The notes: a model not told the origin generated them from the letters alone. 64,000 nt of DNA from Timaviella obliquedivisa GSE-PSE-MK23-08B (GCA_019358855.1 JAHHII010000007.1:124001-188000), one strand, 5' to 3'. Shown: positions 50,270 through 59,191, counted from the first letter of the stretch. Numbers and translations are program-made.

Positions 50270-51082
50270 TCAAATATCCATTACTTTACTTAAAGGATTA
50301 TATTTAGCATCACTCTTAAGTGATGCCTCAATTTCCTTAAACGGGTCAGTGTAGAGATTAAACCTCTGCAAAATCGCTAGCCAAAAGAACTGAGGCCCCT
50401 CTACCAAATAACGTTTCCACAGCCTCCGAGGTTCAGAAAGTAAGCGATAGAGCCATTCCAAGCCCATTTCGCTAACCCACTTGGGAGAACGTTTGATATT
50501 GCCAGCCTCAAAATCAAGAGTCGCACCTACTGCCATAAAAATTTTGATCTTTTTGAATCTGCTTTTGTACTTATAGATGAACTTTTCTTGCTTAGGCGCA
50601 CCAACCCCAACTGCCAAAACATTGGCATCTGATTGATTAATCAGGTCAATGATTCTCAAACACTCTTCCTCGTCTTGCTCAAAACCGAAGGAAGGAGAAT
50701 GAACATCGACAATGATGGCTCGACCTGTTTTCGCATTAATCAGTCGCTGGGCTTGGGCTGCTACGCCTTCTCGAGCGCCCAGTAGAAAAATCTTGATGTC
50801 AGGATTGTGACGATGATGCCAGTAGAATGCGGGGAAAAGATCAGAACCTGATATTTTTTCCTTCAGTGGCACCCCTAGCAGCCTAGACACGTAGAACAAG
50901 ATTTTGCTATCACAAGTTTTAAAGTCTGCTGAATGATAAGCCTCAAAAAACTCTTGATCTGACTGTAACTTGACAAGATGGTCAACGTTAGGGGTAAAGA
51001 CGACCCCTCGAGTTAATGCCTCTAGGAGCTCTGCCATTGATACGTCATCAATGACTGCATTTAGTACTTTTACTCTACTCAT
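50270..51082 (-). CDS. WecG/TagA/CpsF family glycosyltransferase
   Basis: 270 residues. TPNVDHLVKLQSDQEFFEAYHSAD, SGSDLFPAFYW, FLLGAREGVAAQAQ, LAVGVGAPKQEKFIY and MAVGATLDFEAGNIKRSPKWVSEMGLEWLYRLL are the family signature. These enzymes add N-acetylmannosamine or related sugars to lipid-linked precursors of surface glycans. GGGAGAGG precedes the ATG. A long A/T-rich gap lies upstream. Confidence 0.94.
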   Translation of the reverse strand: MSRVKVLNAVIDDVSMAELLEALTRGVVFTPNVDHLVKLQSDQEFFEAYHSADFKTCDSKILFYVSRLLGVPLKEKISGSDLFPAFYWHHRHNPDIKIFLLGAREGVAAQAQRLINAKTGRAIIVDVHSPSFGFEQDEEECLRIIDLINQSDANVLAVGVGAPKQEKFIYKYKSRFKKIKIFMAVGATLDFEAGNIKRSPKWVSEMGLEWLYRLLSEPRRLWKRYLVEGPQFFWLAILQRFNLYTDPFKEIEASLKSDAKYNPLSKVMDI

Positions 51083-51787
51083 TCAGAGTACCTCTCCCTT
51101 GGAAGCTCTTGACTAAAATTCTCTATAGATAAAAACTCTGGTATTGCTACCTGCTCAGATTTGACTAGTTTGCTAGACCTAATACAACCGCTTTTTGGAA
51201 TAGAGCAAAAAACAAATTAGGTTCTACCAGACCTTAGTATCAATAATAGCAATTTTACCGATGTGCGCAAATATACTGAGATTGCTCTTAGGTATCTTCT
51301 CTTAGGTATCTTCAATGAAGTATCAAAACTGAGTGCTTGAGGTCTTAAGGCATATGCTTACAACGTTGGCATCTTACTTCTGAAAAGGCTAGTGGAATCA
51401 CTGTAAGTTCATCGAAAAATTATGGCATCTCATAAAGCTTGGCTTTAGATCACGACTCTCCCATACAAGGTCTAAAGATATGACTCTTTTAGAGACTAAA
51501 GGAATTTTGAGAAATTGCTTTTTCAAAACTCTATATTTACCAAACCTTCATAAAAACTTTGTATCAATCTATTACTTTTAATATTTTAGGTCTTAGCCTC
51601 ATAGCTTTATACCGCCCTGGACAGATGACATCTTTGGAGAGAATCTCGCAGAAAAAGGGTACTGAACTTAGCCTGGTTTCATATAAATCAAGAACGACTC
51701 TGATATCATAGGAAGTAAGGCTTAGAAAAGTTAAGCTAAGACGTTCGTGCTCCAGCCTATCTACTTTAAAGTTCTGAGGATTTTTGA
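51083..51787. other. Long intergenic region (705 bp)
   Basis: Divergent gap between the WecG-type gene and the anti-sigma-type gene. A/T-rich with no supportable frame. It contains one perfect 14-bp tandem duplication (51285-51312). No tRNA, terminator or known RNA element is evident to me. It likely holds two promoters and may hold a small RNA. Confidence 0.45.
51285..51312. repeat. Perfect 14-bp tandem duplication
   Basis: CTCTTAGGTATCTT occurs at 51285-51298 and 51299-51312, inside the long divergent intergenic region. Possibly a doubled regulator site; no proof. Confidence 0.85.
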
Positions 51788-52267
51788 GTGATTGCTACAT
51801 CGATGCGTCCATTCAATCGCAAGTGGAGTACAGTTAGTTTTGCTTCCACTCTTCACTTGAGTCCTGTGCTAGAGCTACTCTTGGCAGATGTCCCCGCAAA
51901 GTGGCGACCGGATCTGCATCTAGGTTTGCAAGAGGCTTTAGTCAATGCGGCTAAGCATGGCAATAACTTAGATCCGAGTAAGACAGTATTAGTTAAGTTC
52001 TTTACGTTAAGTAATCAACGCTGGTGGATCATTGCTGACCAGGGCTCTGGATTTTCTCCGGGTTGTTGCTGCGTCTCTCAGGTGGACTCAAACAGCCAGG
52101 AGTTGGCTGACGTTGGTGAGTGTGGTCGAGGGCTTTATATTCTTCACCAGATCTTTGACCAGGTTCTTTGGAACAAACAAGGGACAGAGTTACGTTTATG
52201 CAAGGAAATGGGCAACCGAGCCAGGCTGCCTTTAGTGCGTCCGAGACAACTGATACCAAGCTTCTAG
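51788..52267 (+). CDS. Anti-sigma-type serine kinase (RsbW/SpoIIAB-like ATPase)
   Basis: 159 residues, GHKL ATPase fold only: N box LQEALVNAAKHGN, G1 IIADQGSGFSP, G2 GECGRGLYILHQIFD. No HisKA, so it fits the RsbW-like group that phosphorylates anti-anti-sigma proteins or binds sigma factors. It lacks the partner STAS gene here. GTG start 51788. The 3' end overlaps the convergent larC by 36 bp. Confidence 0.86.
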   Translation: MIATSMRPFNRKWSTVSFASTLHLSPVLELLLADVPAKWRPDLHLGLQEALVNAAKHGNNLDPSKTVLVKFFTLSNQRWWIIADQGSGFSPGCCCVSQVDSNSQELADVGECGRGLYILHQIFDQVLWNKQGTELRLCKEMGNRARLPLVRPRQLIPSF

Positions 52268-53656
52268 CGCTAGACGATGAATTTCTTGCCAGGGAATTTG
52301 GGTTTGGCGAGCTAGTTTTGCACAGTCTTCGTATTCTGGCTGCACGTTGAGGATTTTGCCCACGGCAGATTGCCGCGCAACTTTAACTCGAATAATTCCA
52401 TGGTCGATCGCCACTTCTTGTATTTCTCTTTTCAACACAGTTCGCTGTTGGATAGTGCGGCGGATTCCCAGAGTCGTTGTCTCTTGAAAGACGATCGCCT
52501 CACAAGCTTCTACCTGCTGTGGCTGACAAATCACCGATAGCAGAATGCCAGGACGCGATTTCTTCATGCCGATCGCCTGGGTAAACACATCTAACGCGCC
52601 TGCCGCCAAGAGTGCCTCAAAGACGTAGCCAATTACTTGAGGGTTAACGTCATCTAGTTGAGTCTCTAGAACTGTGACCGATTCTTGTTGATCTTCATAA
52701 GCGGAAGGGTGTTGTTTAAAAGAGTTCACTTGAGCTAGCCTACTTTCGGTTTCACCAATCCAGAGCCGCAAAATGTTAGGAATTTCTAGATCAATGGAGC
52801 CTGCGCCTAATCCAACTTGCTGAAGGGTCATTGCTGGAGGTGCGCCAAATTGAACCGCTAAAGTGGTGGCGATCGCTGCTCCAGTAGGAGTGACCATTTC
52901 TCGATTAATACCATTGCTGTATAGGGGAATTTGTCGCATTTCCCATAGCTTTAGCACAGCCGGAGCCGGCACAGGTAGCCGACCATGCGCCGCCCGAATC
53001 GTGCCGCCGCCAATGGGTAAAGCTGAGCAATAAAGCTGGTCGATACCGAGCCAATCTAGTCCTAAGCAGGTGCCGACAATATCAACAATGGCATCAGTCG
53101 CTCCAACCTCATGAAAATGAACTTGGTTGGCAGAGATACCATGTACTGCGCCTTCAGCGATCGCCAAGCGACGAAAAACGTCCAAACTCCAAGTCTCTGC
53201 ACGCTGGGGCAGGTTAGCAGATTGAATCAACTGCTCAATTTCGGGCAAATGCCGGATTAATGAAGCGGTTTCATGCCTCTGCTCGTGACTCTGCTCCTCT
53301 CCATGCTCGTGGTGCGGCTTAGGGTCATGGTGTGGCTCATGCTCGTGGTGTGGCTCAGGATCCTGAAGAGATTTACCTCCTTTCTGCCGCTCCTGCTTCT
53401 GCCTATCGTGCTGATGAGACTGCGCAAAGGTAAACTGGGGATCGCTGTTGTCAGACAAAGCTAAGTCTACGTGGACTTTTGTGGCTTGCTGCCCGTTGCG
53501 AAGAACCCGTTCTGCCCACAGCTTATATTCTGAGGCAATTCCCAACTGCCCAAGTTTCTCAATGAGATAGGTTAAAGGAACTCCAGCATGAACTAAAGCT
53601 CCCAGGCACATATCTCCTGCAATCCCAGTCGGACAGTCTAAATAAGCAACTTTCAT
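52232..53656 (-). CDS. larC: LarC-like nickel pincer cofactor protein (DUF111)
   Basis: 474 residues. N-terminal YLDCPTGIAGDMCLGALVHAGVP and middle VHFHEVGATDAIVDIVGTCLGLDWL are the DUF111/LarC signature, followed by GRLPVPAPAVLKLWE and TPTGAAI. LarC inserts nickel into the lactate racemase cofactor. A histidine-rich insert (about 80-125, with PHHEHEPHHDPKPHHEH) is a likely metal-binding or storage linker; its DNA is made of degenerate GGTGTGGCTCA-type repeats (53280-53370). larA, larB and larE are not adjacent, so the substrate system is unknown. Confidence 0.9.
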   Translation of the reverse strand: MKVAYLDCPTGIAGDMCLGALVHAGVPLTYLIEKLGQLGIASEYKLWAERVLRNGQQATKVHVDLALSDNSDPQFTFAQSHQHDRQKQERQKGGKSLQDPEPHHEHEPHHDPKPHHEHGEEQSHEQRHETASLIRHLPEIEQLIQSANLPQRAETWSLDVFRRLAIAEGAVHGISANQVHFHEVGATDAIVDIVGTCLGLDWLGIDQLYCSALPIGGGTIRAAHGRLPVPAPAVLKLWEMRQIPLYSNGINREMVTPTGAAIATTLAVQFGAPPAMTLQQVGLGAGSIDLEIPNILRLWIGETESRLAQVNSFKQHPSAYEDQQESVTVLETQLDDVNPQVIGYVFEALLAAGALDVFTQAIGMKKSRPGILLSVICQPQQVEACEAIVFQETTTLGIRRTIQQRTVLKREIQEVAIDHGIIRVKVARQSAVGKILNVQPEYEDCAKLARQTQIPWQEIHRLALEAWYQLSRTH

Positions 53657-53698
53657 ACGCCCATTGCCTCACTAAGAGGTATTCAAAAAAAGGTCATC

Positions 53699-54337
53699 AT
53701 GGCTACTGTTTACAATCTTCATCCCGATACGCCGCAAAATCGTCAGGTCGAAAAAATTCGGGATGCGTTGCGCAGTGGAGCCGTCATGCTTTACCCAACC
53801 GATACAGTGTACGCCATTGGTTGTGATCTCAATGCTAAGTCAGCAGTGGAACGGGTACGGCAAATTAAACAACTTTCCAGCGATAAACCCCTAACGTTTC
53901 TCTGTTCTTCGCTGTCTAATATTTCTGAGTATGCGCAGGTTAGCGATTCTGCTTACCGACTCATCAAGCGCCTGATTCCAGGGCCCTATACCTTTGTATT
54001 GCCCGCTACCAAGGCGGTACCGCGTTTAGTGATGAATCCAAAACGCAAAACAACGGGCATTCGAGTCCCTGATCATGTCATTTCTCAGGCGTTGCTACAG
54101 TCGTTAGGTAATCCTATTATTTCAACGTCGGCAACGACAGCCGCTCAAGCTGAGACGAAGATGTCACAGGCAGAGCTATTTGATCAACTCGACAAAATAG
54201 TAGACCTGATTATTGATGATGAACGAACCTCTGTGGGCTACCAAATGTCTACTATTTTGGATTTGACTGAGACAGAACCTCAGGTCGTGCGCCAAGGGCT
54301 GGGCTGGGAGGCGATCGCCGATTGGATTGAAGGATAA
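53699..54337 (+). CDS. YciO/YrdC/Sua5 family protein
   Basis: 212 residues. The YrdC-fold core is present: GAVMLYPTDTVYAIGCDL, IKQLSSDKPLTFLC, LIPGPYTFVLPAT, TGIRVPDH and GNPIISTSA. Sua5/YrdC makes threonylcarbamoyl-AMP for t6A tRNA; the shorter YciO branch has unclear activity. The KRKTTGIRVPDH region and length favour the YciO-like branch. ATG at 53699. Confidence 0.88.
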   Translation: MATVYNLHPDTPQNRQVEKIRDALRSGAVMLYPTDTVYAIGCDLNAKSAVERVRQIKQLSSDKPLTFLCSSLSNISEYAQVSDSAYRLIKRLIPGPYTFVLPATKAVPRLVMNPKRKTTGIRVPDHVISQALLQSLGNPIISTSATTAAQAETKMSQAELFDQLDKIVDLIIDDERTSVGYQMSTILDLTETEPQVVRQGLGWEAIADWIEG

Positions 54338-54799
54338 AGCCCCAAACTCAGGGATGAAGTTAACTTACTTACTTTCCCAGAAGGCAGGTTCCCGATCTCA
54401 GCAGAAATTGCAGCATCTTCACGAAAAAACTTTTTTTATGTTTCTTCTCAGTAGCCGGATTAAAAATTGCCCCTTTGGCTGCCCAACATTTTAAAGTTCT
54501 CATAAACAAGACAGTTGCCTGGGGAAGCCTTCTCACCAAAGAAAAATCATGATCTCAAGTTGGATTTTGGACATTTGCTTGCAGGTCTTTATTGGCGAAT
54601 CAGGAAACCACCTAGAAAAGTGACATAGCTCAACCGAGGTTTAACCGCAGTTTCAAAAAAAAGCTTGTAGAAGAATTCATCAAGGCAGAAACAACTCTGC
54701 AAGTTTTGAGTTCTAAGGTTTTAAGCCGGGTTAAATGGCAGCACACATTGCCCCAGTCATTAACTCTCTTTTCGCCATGCATCCACCCGTAGGAAAGTT
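54338..54799. other. Intergenic region upstream of the HetZ-like gene
   Basis: 462 bp without a supportable frame. Contains T-rich and A-rich runs (around 54426-54440 and 54655-54665) but no terminator, riboswitch or clear promoter that I can name. Long leaders are common before developmental genes in cyanobacteria. Confidence 0.4.
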
Positions 54800-56026
54800 A
54801 TGAATCTCGATACCAACACCCCCACGCCAAACGGCTCCGTTCATTCGCCTGTTGAGACACCGATCGCCGCTAGTGGTGACACAGTAGTTTCAAAATTAGC
54901 ACAAGTTTTATTGACCGAATTTCAAACTGATTTGCCCAAGCCTTCTAGCAATGTCTGCTCGGTGATTACTCGGATGGTTGAGGAAGTAGAGCGAATTTGT
55001 GAAAAGAGCGATCGCATTCAAAGCTCTGGACAGGTTCAAAACTGGCAATTAACTTTAACGCGTCATAAAGTCCAAAAATGTTTAACTTATTACCGCTTAG
55101 GGTCAAAACACGGTCGAATAGAACTTCATAGCCATCTGAGCACGATGGTTTATCGCCACATTGTGCTGAGCCAAGCTCAAATGGGGTTTGGGGCACGTTA
55201 TACCCTGATCGAAGATTTCTTACAAGGTTTTTATATCGAAGTCCTCAAAGCGTTCCGCCGCGAACATCAGCTTCCGGCAGACTATAGCCCCCGGACTCGC
55301 TTAGAACTAGCGGAATATATGGCATTTACTGAGCATTATGCAAAACGGCGTATTACCCTACCCGGTCGCCGCAGCCAGCAGTTGATTGTGTTAAGGGCAC
55401 AGGGATTTGCTCACCGTCAGCCCCCTGAAACTTCGATGGATTTAGAAATGGCGATGGAATCGGCTAAGGGCGAAGAAGCTGAAATGCAGAGTCGATCGCC
55501 TCTGGCGCAGCAGCTTCGTGAGCACCTAGTAGCAGATGTGACTGATCCCTCGGATTCAGTAGTGCGCGATCGGGTCATTCAAGACCTCACTGAGTACCTG
55601 GAAGCACAAGGACAAAGTGATTGCGTCGATTATCTTGCCCTTAAGCTTCAAGACCTATCTGCCCCTGAAATTGATGACATTTTGGGGCTCTCTTGTCGGC
55701 AACGCGACTACTTGCAACAGCGCTTTAAGTACCATGTTGAAAAATTTGCCCGATCCCATCGCTGGCAGCTTGTTCATCAATGGCTAGGAGCCGACCTCGA
55801 CCAGAACCTAGGGATGCCTCAGCAACAATGGGAAGCCTTTGTGCAAGAGCTTTCTGGTGATCAACAGCGGCTACTCACGCTCAAAGGGCGGCAAGTAAAC
55901 GACTCAGACATTGCTAAAATCTTGCACTGCACTCCCAAGCAAGTTCATAAACGCTGGGTGCGGATCTTAGAATTGGCATGGCAAGTTCGCAACAATGCTG
56001 ATCCCGTAAGTTCTAGTGAGAATTAA
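54800..56026 (+). CDS. hetZ: HetZ-like differentiation protein
   Basis: 408 residues, soluble. Two conserved blocks: HKVQKCLTYYRLGSKHGRIELHS with YTLIEDFLQGFYIEVLKAFRRE and LELAEYMAFTEHYAKRRI, and a C-terminal part with helix-turn-helix-like LQDLSAPEIDDILGLSCRQRDYLQQRF and VNDSDIAKILHCTPKQVHKRW. Layout and length fit HetZ, a regulator of early heterocyst differentiation in Anabaena that also exists in non-heterocystous filaments. AGGAAAG precedes the ATG. Not followed by PatU. Assigned from recalled family wording, so moderate confidence. Confidence 0.7.
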   Translation: MNLDTNTPTPNGSVHSPVETPIAASGDTVVSKLAQVLLTEFQTDLPKPSSNVCSVITRMVEEVERICEKSDRIQSSGQVQNWQLTLTRHKVQKCLTYYRLGSKHGRIELHSHLSTMVYRHIVLSQAQMGFGARYTLIEDFLQGFYIEVLKAFRREHQLPADYSPRTRLELAEYMAFTEHYAKRRITLPGRRSQQLIVLRAQGFAHRQPPETSMDLEMAMESAKGEEAEMQSRSPLAQQLREHLVADVTDPSDSVVRDRVIQDLTEYLEAQGQSDCVDYLALKLQDLSAPEIDDILGLSCRQRDYLQQRFKYHVEKFARSHRWQLVHQWLGADLDQNLGMPQQQWEAFVQELSGDQQRLLTLKGRQVNDSDIAKILHCTPKQVHKRWVRILELAWQVRNNADPVSSSEN

Positions 56027-56179
56027 CAGTCAAAAATATACTTTCATTAACTAGGACAGGAATAATAGCAAGTGTTGCCAGTTCCAACTATGGCAGTTGC
56101 TTAGGAAGAAATGAAAGAACAGTAAGTATCGAGGTTATGCTGAGATTTGCTGTTCTTTCTATACTAGTGGGGACATTAA

Positions 56180-56845
56180 GTGAGCACTTTTATTCAGGCT
56201 TATGATTACGCAATTAATCATGCTGATGACTTGTTAACCGCAATGCAAGAACACTTACTTCTGGTGCTTGTACCGATGTTAATAGGTTTGTTGCTAGGGC
56301 TGCCTTTAGGACTTTTGAGTGCGCGATCGCGCTTTGCTTCTATAGCTCTAATCAATACCTTTAATGGATTACGAGTTATTCCAAGCTTGGCAATTTTGTT
56401 TTTAGCAATCCCCTATTTTGGATTGAGCTTTCAATCGGCAGTTATTGCTCTAACACTATTGGTAATGCCTCCTATTTTGATGAGTACTGACATTGCTTTT
56501 CGTTCAATTGATCCAATGATTCGGGAAGCAGCTTATGGGATGGGAATGAGCAACAGACAAGTATTACAGCAAGTTGAAGTGCCTTTAGCGTTGCCAGTAA
56601 TTTTAACGGGAATTAAAACAGCGGTGGTAGAAGTCATCGCTAGTGCTACGTTGGCAGCATTTATTGGGGCAGGTGGCTTGGGAATATTTATCGTCCGAGG
56701 ATTTGCGTTGTACGATAATGCAATTCTACTGGTCGGGGCGATTCCTGTGGCGCTACTAGCATTACTTACAGAAATCACTTTAAGCGCACTCCAGAGAATA
56801 ATTCAGCCTTTTCAAGGCAGTCTTTCTACCCCTCTTGCTGAGTAG
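56180..56845 (+). CDS. Osmoprotectant-type ABC transporter permease (ProW/OpuBB-like)
   Basis: 221 residues, about five to six membrane spans. The EAA loop reads IREAAYGMGMSNRQVLQQVEVPLALPVILTGIK, and IGAGGLGIFIVRGFALYD follows, typical of glycine betaine/choline permeases. GTG start with GGGGA upstream. There is no ATPase or substrate-binding gene next to it. The second permease at 57276-57974 converges on it from the other strand. Confidence 0.9.
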   Translation: MSTFIQAYDYAINHADDLLTAMQEHLLLVLVPMLIGLLLGLPLGLLSARSRFASIALINTFNGLRVIPSLAILFLAIPYFGLSFQSAVIALTLLVMPPILMSTDIAFRSIDPMIREAAYGMGMSNRQVLQQVEVPLALPVILTGIKTAVVEVIASATLAAFIGAGGLGIFIVRGFALYDNAILLVGAIPVALLALLTEITLSALQRIIQPFQGSLSTPLAE

Positions 56846-57130
56846 TTTTTTTACATCAGTTTTTATTGCCTAATTTTTTATTACTGAGTCTTTTTTGTAA
56901 CTTACTGATCAATCTAAATCAACATATCCTATAGCGGCAATATATACCGACGACAACAATTGATGATTTAGTAATTGAGAGGTTTCGCAAGAAGTTATTG
57001 GTATAGAAGATGATCCATTTGAATGATTATTGATTCTCAATCCATTGTTAACATTAAGGAGATAGAATACGAACAAACTGACCTAGCTCAAGTATTTTCT
57101 TCTACCATTTAATGTGGGACTTGTGTCACT

Positions 57131-57364
57131 ATGCTTCCTGCCCAGCGATCGAGCTTGTCTGCGTACTTGAGAGGGTTTAATCTTTCGACTATTGGGTCTA
57201 GTTTTCGAGCCTGGATCCGTCATGAAATCGTTGATGACGATCCCTGGGATACAGAAACTTTGCATCCTTTGTCGTCTATATCTTCAGAAAAATCTGTCCT
57301 CGAAGAAACCGACCTAGAGGAGACGACCCCGGAGAAGACGACCCCGGAGAAGACGACCTTCTAG
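57131..57364 (+). CDS. Putative small hypothetical protein with repeat-coded tail
   Basis: 77 residues. N-terminal half (LSAYLRGFNLSTIGSSFRAWIRHEIVDDDPWD) looks protein-like; the tail EETTPEKTTPEKTTF is encoded by a 15-bp tandem repeat. Its 3' end overlaps the permease gene on the other strand by 89 bp. No Shine-Dalgarno is strong. May not be a gene. Confidence 0.4.
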   Translation: MLPAQRSSLSAYLRGFNLSTIGSSFRAWIRHEIVDDDPWDTETLHPLSSISSEKSVLEETDLEETTPEKTTPEKTTF

Positions 57365-57974
57365 CAGGTGTCATCTTTTCCAATACCAGCAACAGCCCAT
57401 TTAGGGTAAGCGCGAGGATCGTTACGGCGATCGCCCCTGCCCAAATTTTGTCAGCCCGTCCGGCTTGAGCAATTCCTTCAAATAAAAGAGTCCCTAATCC
57501 ACCTGCTCCAAATTTTGCGCCAATGGTGCCAGTCGCGATCGCCACTACTGCGGCAATTCTAAGACCTGCCAGAAAAATCGGTAGCGCCAGCGGCACTTGA
57601 ATTTGCCACCAACGCTGCCAGAGGTTCATCCCCATGCCTCGTGCTGCTTCTAGGATGGAAGGTTGAATAGACTGCAACCCAACCACTAAACTGCGGACTA
57701 AAATAACTTGGGAATATACCACCATCGCTACAATCACAGAACGGACATTTAACCCAAAAATGGGGATGAGTAAAATGATCAATGCCAGGCTAGGGATTGT
57801 GTAGAGAATGCCTAAACTTCCTAGAATGGGCAGATTGAGCCAGCGGTAGCGAATCACTAGCAAGGCTAACGGTAAGGCGATTAAAACAGCGATGGCAAGC
57901 GTTAGGATCGTCATGCCAAGATGAGCCAGGAGTAGGCTCCAAACCGTTCCAGGATACTTCAGAATGTAGCTCAT
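57276..57974 (-). CDS. Osmoprotectant-type ABC transporter permease
   Basis: 232 residues, five to six spans. EAA loop ILEAARGMGMNLWQRWWQIQVPLALPIFLAGLR and KFGAGGLGTLLFEGIAQAGRADKIW mark the same family as 56180-56845. The two are paired in many Opu/OsmU systems as two distinct permeases. Its C-terminal tail SSSPGSSSPGSSPLG comes from the 15-bp tandem repeat. The ATPase and binding protein must lie elsewhere, if the system is complete. Confidence 0.9.
   Translation of the reverse strand: MSYILKYPGTVWSLLLAHLGMTILTLAIAVLIALPLALLVIRYRWLNLPILGSLGILYTIPSLALIILLIPIFGLNVRSVIVAMVVYSQVILVRSLVVGLQSIQPSILEAARGMGMNLWQRWWQIQVPLALPIFLAGLRIAAVVAIATGTIGAKFGAGGLGTLLFEGIAQAGRADKIWAGAIAVTILALTLNGLLLVLEKMTPARRSSSPGSSSPGSSPLGRFLRGQIFLKI
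57321..57358. repeat. 15-bp tandem repeat read by two opposing frames
   Basis: AGACGACCCCGGAGA occurs twice and starts a third time (57321-57335, 57336-57350, 57351-57358). It encodes the Ser/Pro/Gly tail of the minus-strand permease and the Thr/Glu/Pro tail of the doubtful plus-strand frame. Confidence 0.9.
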
Positions 57975-58152
57975 CAGAGCATTCTAAAGCAAGGTGCGAA
58001 GAGTCGCACGGTAATTCAGCTTAGTAGAGTCATTAAACTCTTCTACACCCTGGTTGAGAATGAGACAATCAACAAAAGATTTTAAGATCTTCAAAAACTA
58101 GACAAAGTAATTCAATAATAATTCATTTAAAGCGCTTAATTTAAGACACTAA

Positions 58153-58517
58153 TTGCAACAGGTTCTTGAACAGAACGAAGAACAACGCGATCGCGCCTTT
58201 AATGCTTCGGTTAGTCTAGGTAAACCATTGTCCAACCTTGCTTCAGCAATGCCAAAAAAGGTTTTATCAGGCTCCGGGTTCAACATGACGAGACTGGGCG
58301 ATCGACCCTTTGTCGTTACCTTAGAGAGACACCCCAAAGCGCTGCATTAGAGTTTGAAATTGAAGGACAGGTTTATCAAACGTTACTCCTACCCGATGGC
58401 GCTTCCACCACTTGTCCAAAGCAAATTACTGGGGGAACCCCTTCTTTCGAGAGAGCAGTTGGTTGCGTCCGCCTGTCAGTCTCCCAAAGAGCTTGCCCAT
58501 TGCCCGACAGCGGTTGA
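58153..58517 (+). pseudogene. Possible degraded ORF with a frameshift
   Basis: From TTG 58153 the frame reads QQVLEQNEEQRDRAFNASVSL and GFNMTRLGDRPFVVTLE, then stops at 58348-58350. The next frame continues sensibly (SAALEFEIEGQVYQTLLLPDG) to TGA 58515. Removing one AG from GAGAGACA (58324-58330) joins them into about 120 residues. I do not recognise the protein. The TTG directly follows an in-frame stop and there is no clear ribosome-binding site, so this may be an old fragment or chance. Confidence 0.35.
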
Positions 58518-58600
58518 TTCGTCGGTATGACGAGAGGGGTGAGTGGATAAGCGAAAGTGTAAAAAGGAGCCAGAGCTTATGACTGTCTGATGCTCTAACT

Positions 58601-58634
58601 CCCCTCGTCTATGGATTCCCCTCGTCTATAGATA
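58601..58634. repeat. 17-bp tandem duplication
   Basis: CCCCTCGTCTATGGATT (58601-58617) is followed by CCCCTCGTCTATAGATA (58618-58634), 12 bp upstream of the HU stop (58647). It may be part of the HU 3' untranslated region. Confidence 0.8.
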
Positions 58635-58646
58635 CAGTGATAAAGC

Positions 58647-58922
58647 CTACTCTGCCACCATTTCTTTAAACTGCTTCCCTGCTGAGAAGGCAGGAACGGT
58701 GGTTGCAGGAATTTGGATAGTTTGTCCGGTTTGGGGGTTGCGTCCATCTCGAGCTGCTCGTTGGCGAGGCTCGAAGGAGCCAAAGCCGACCAATGTCACT
58801 TTTTCACCCGCTGCCACAGCTTCCATGATGGAATCAATTGCAGCCGATAAAACTGCATCAGCTTCCTTCTTGGTTACTTCGGCTTTGGAAGCCACTGCAT
58901 CAACCAATTCACCTTTATTCAT
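58647..58922 (-). CDS. hup: HU-family nucleoid protein
   Basis: 91 residues, one HU domain. MNKGELVDAVASKAEVTKKEAD, LVGFGSFEPRQRAARDGRNPQTG with the DNA-intercalating loop, then IPATTVPAFSAGKQFKEMV. Binds and bends DNA; in cyanobacteria it is often the sole HU. A small palindrome CCCCTTAGGGG (58931-58941) lies 9 bp upstream of the ATG and could be an operator. Monocistronic. Confidence 0.97.
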   Translation of the reverse strand: MNKGELVDAVASKAEVTKKEADAVLSAAIDSIMEAVAAGEKVTLVGFGSFEPRQRAARDGRNPQTGQTIQIPATTVPAFSAGKQFKEMVAE

Positions 58923-59106
58923 ACGGTTTGCCCCTTAGGGGTACATGAGAAACGTTTTGAATTGTAGTGTATTCTTTCCAAAATGAACGTCATTTGCAGA
59001 GAAAATACCCACTTTTTTATCGAAATTGAAAATATTCCGTTACACAGAACGCACCATCCTACTGAACATACTTTCTAAACTAATGACCCATCTCAAAATT
59101 TCTACT

Positions 59107-59140
59107 AAAAAAGCCGAGTCGCTCAGTGCCACTCGGCTTT
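59107..59140 (-). terminator. Rho-independent terminator of fba
   Basis: On the minus strand, AAAGCCGAGT pairs with ACTCGGCTTT around an 11-nt loop and runs into TTTTTTAG. It lies about 52 bp after the fba stop. Clear intrinsic terminator. Confidence 0.92.
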
Positions 59141-59191
59141 ATCGAAATGAGTTGATCAAACGTCAGCTTTGCTCAGGTTGCTGAATTGATG

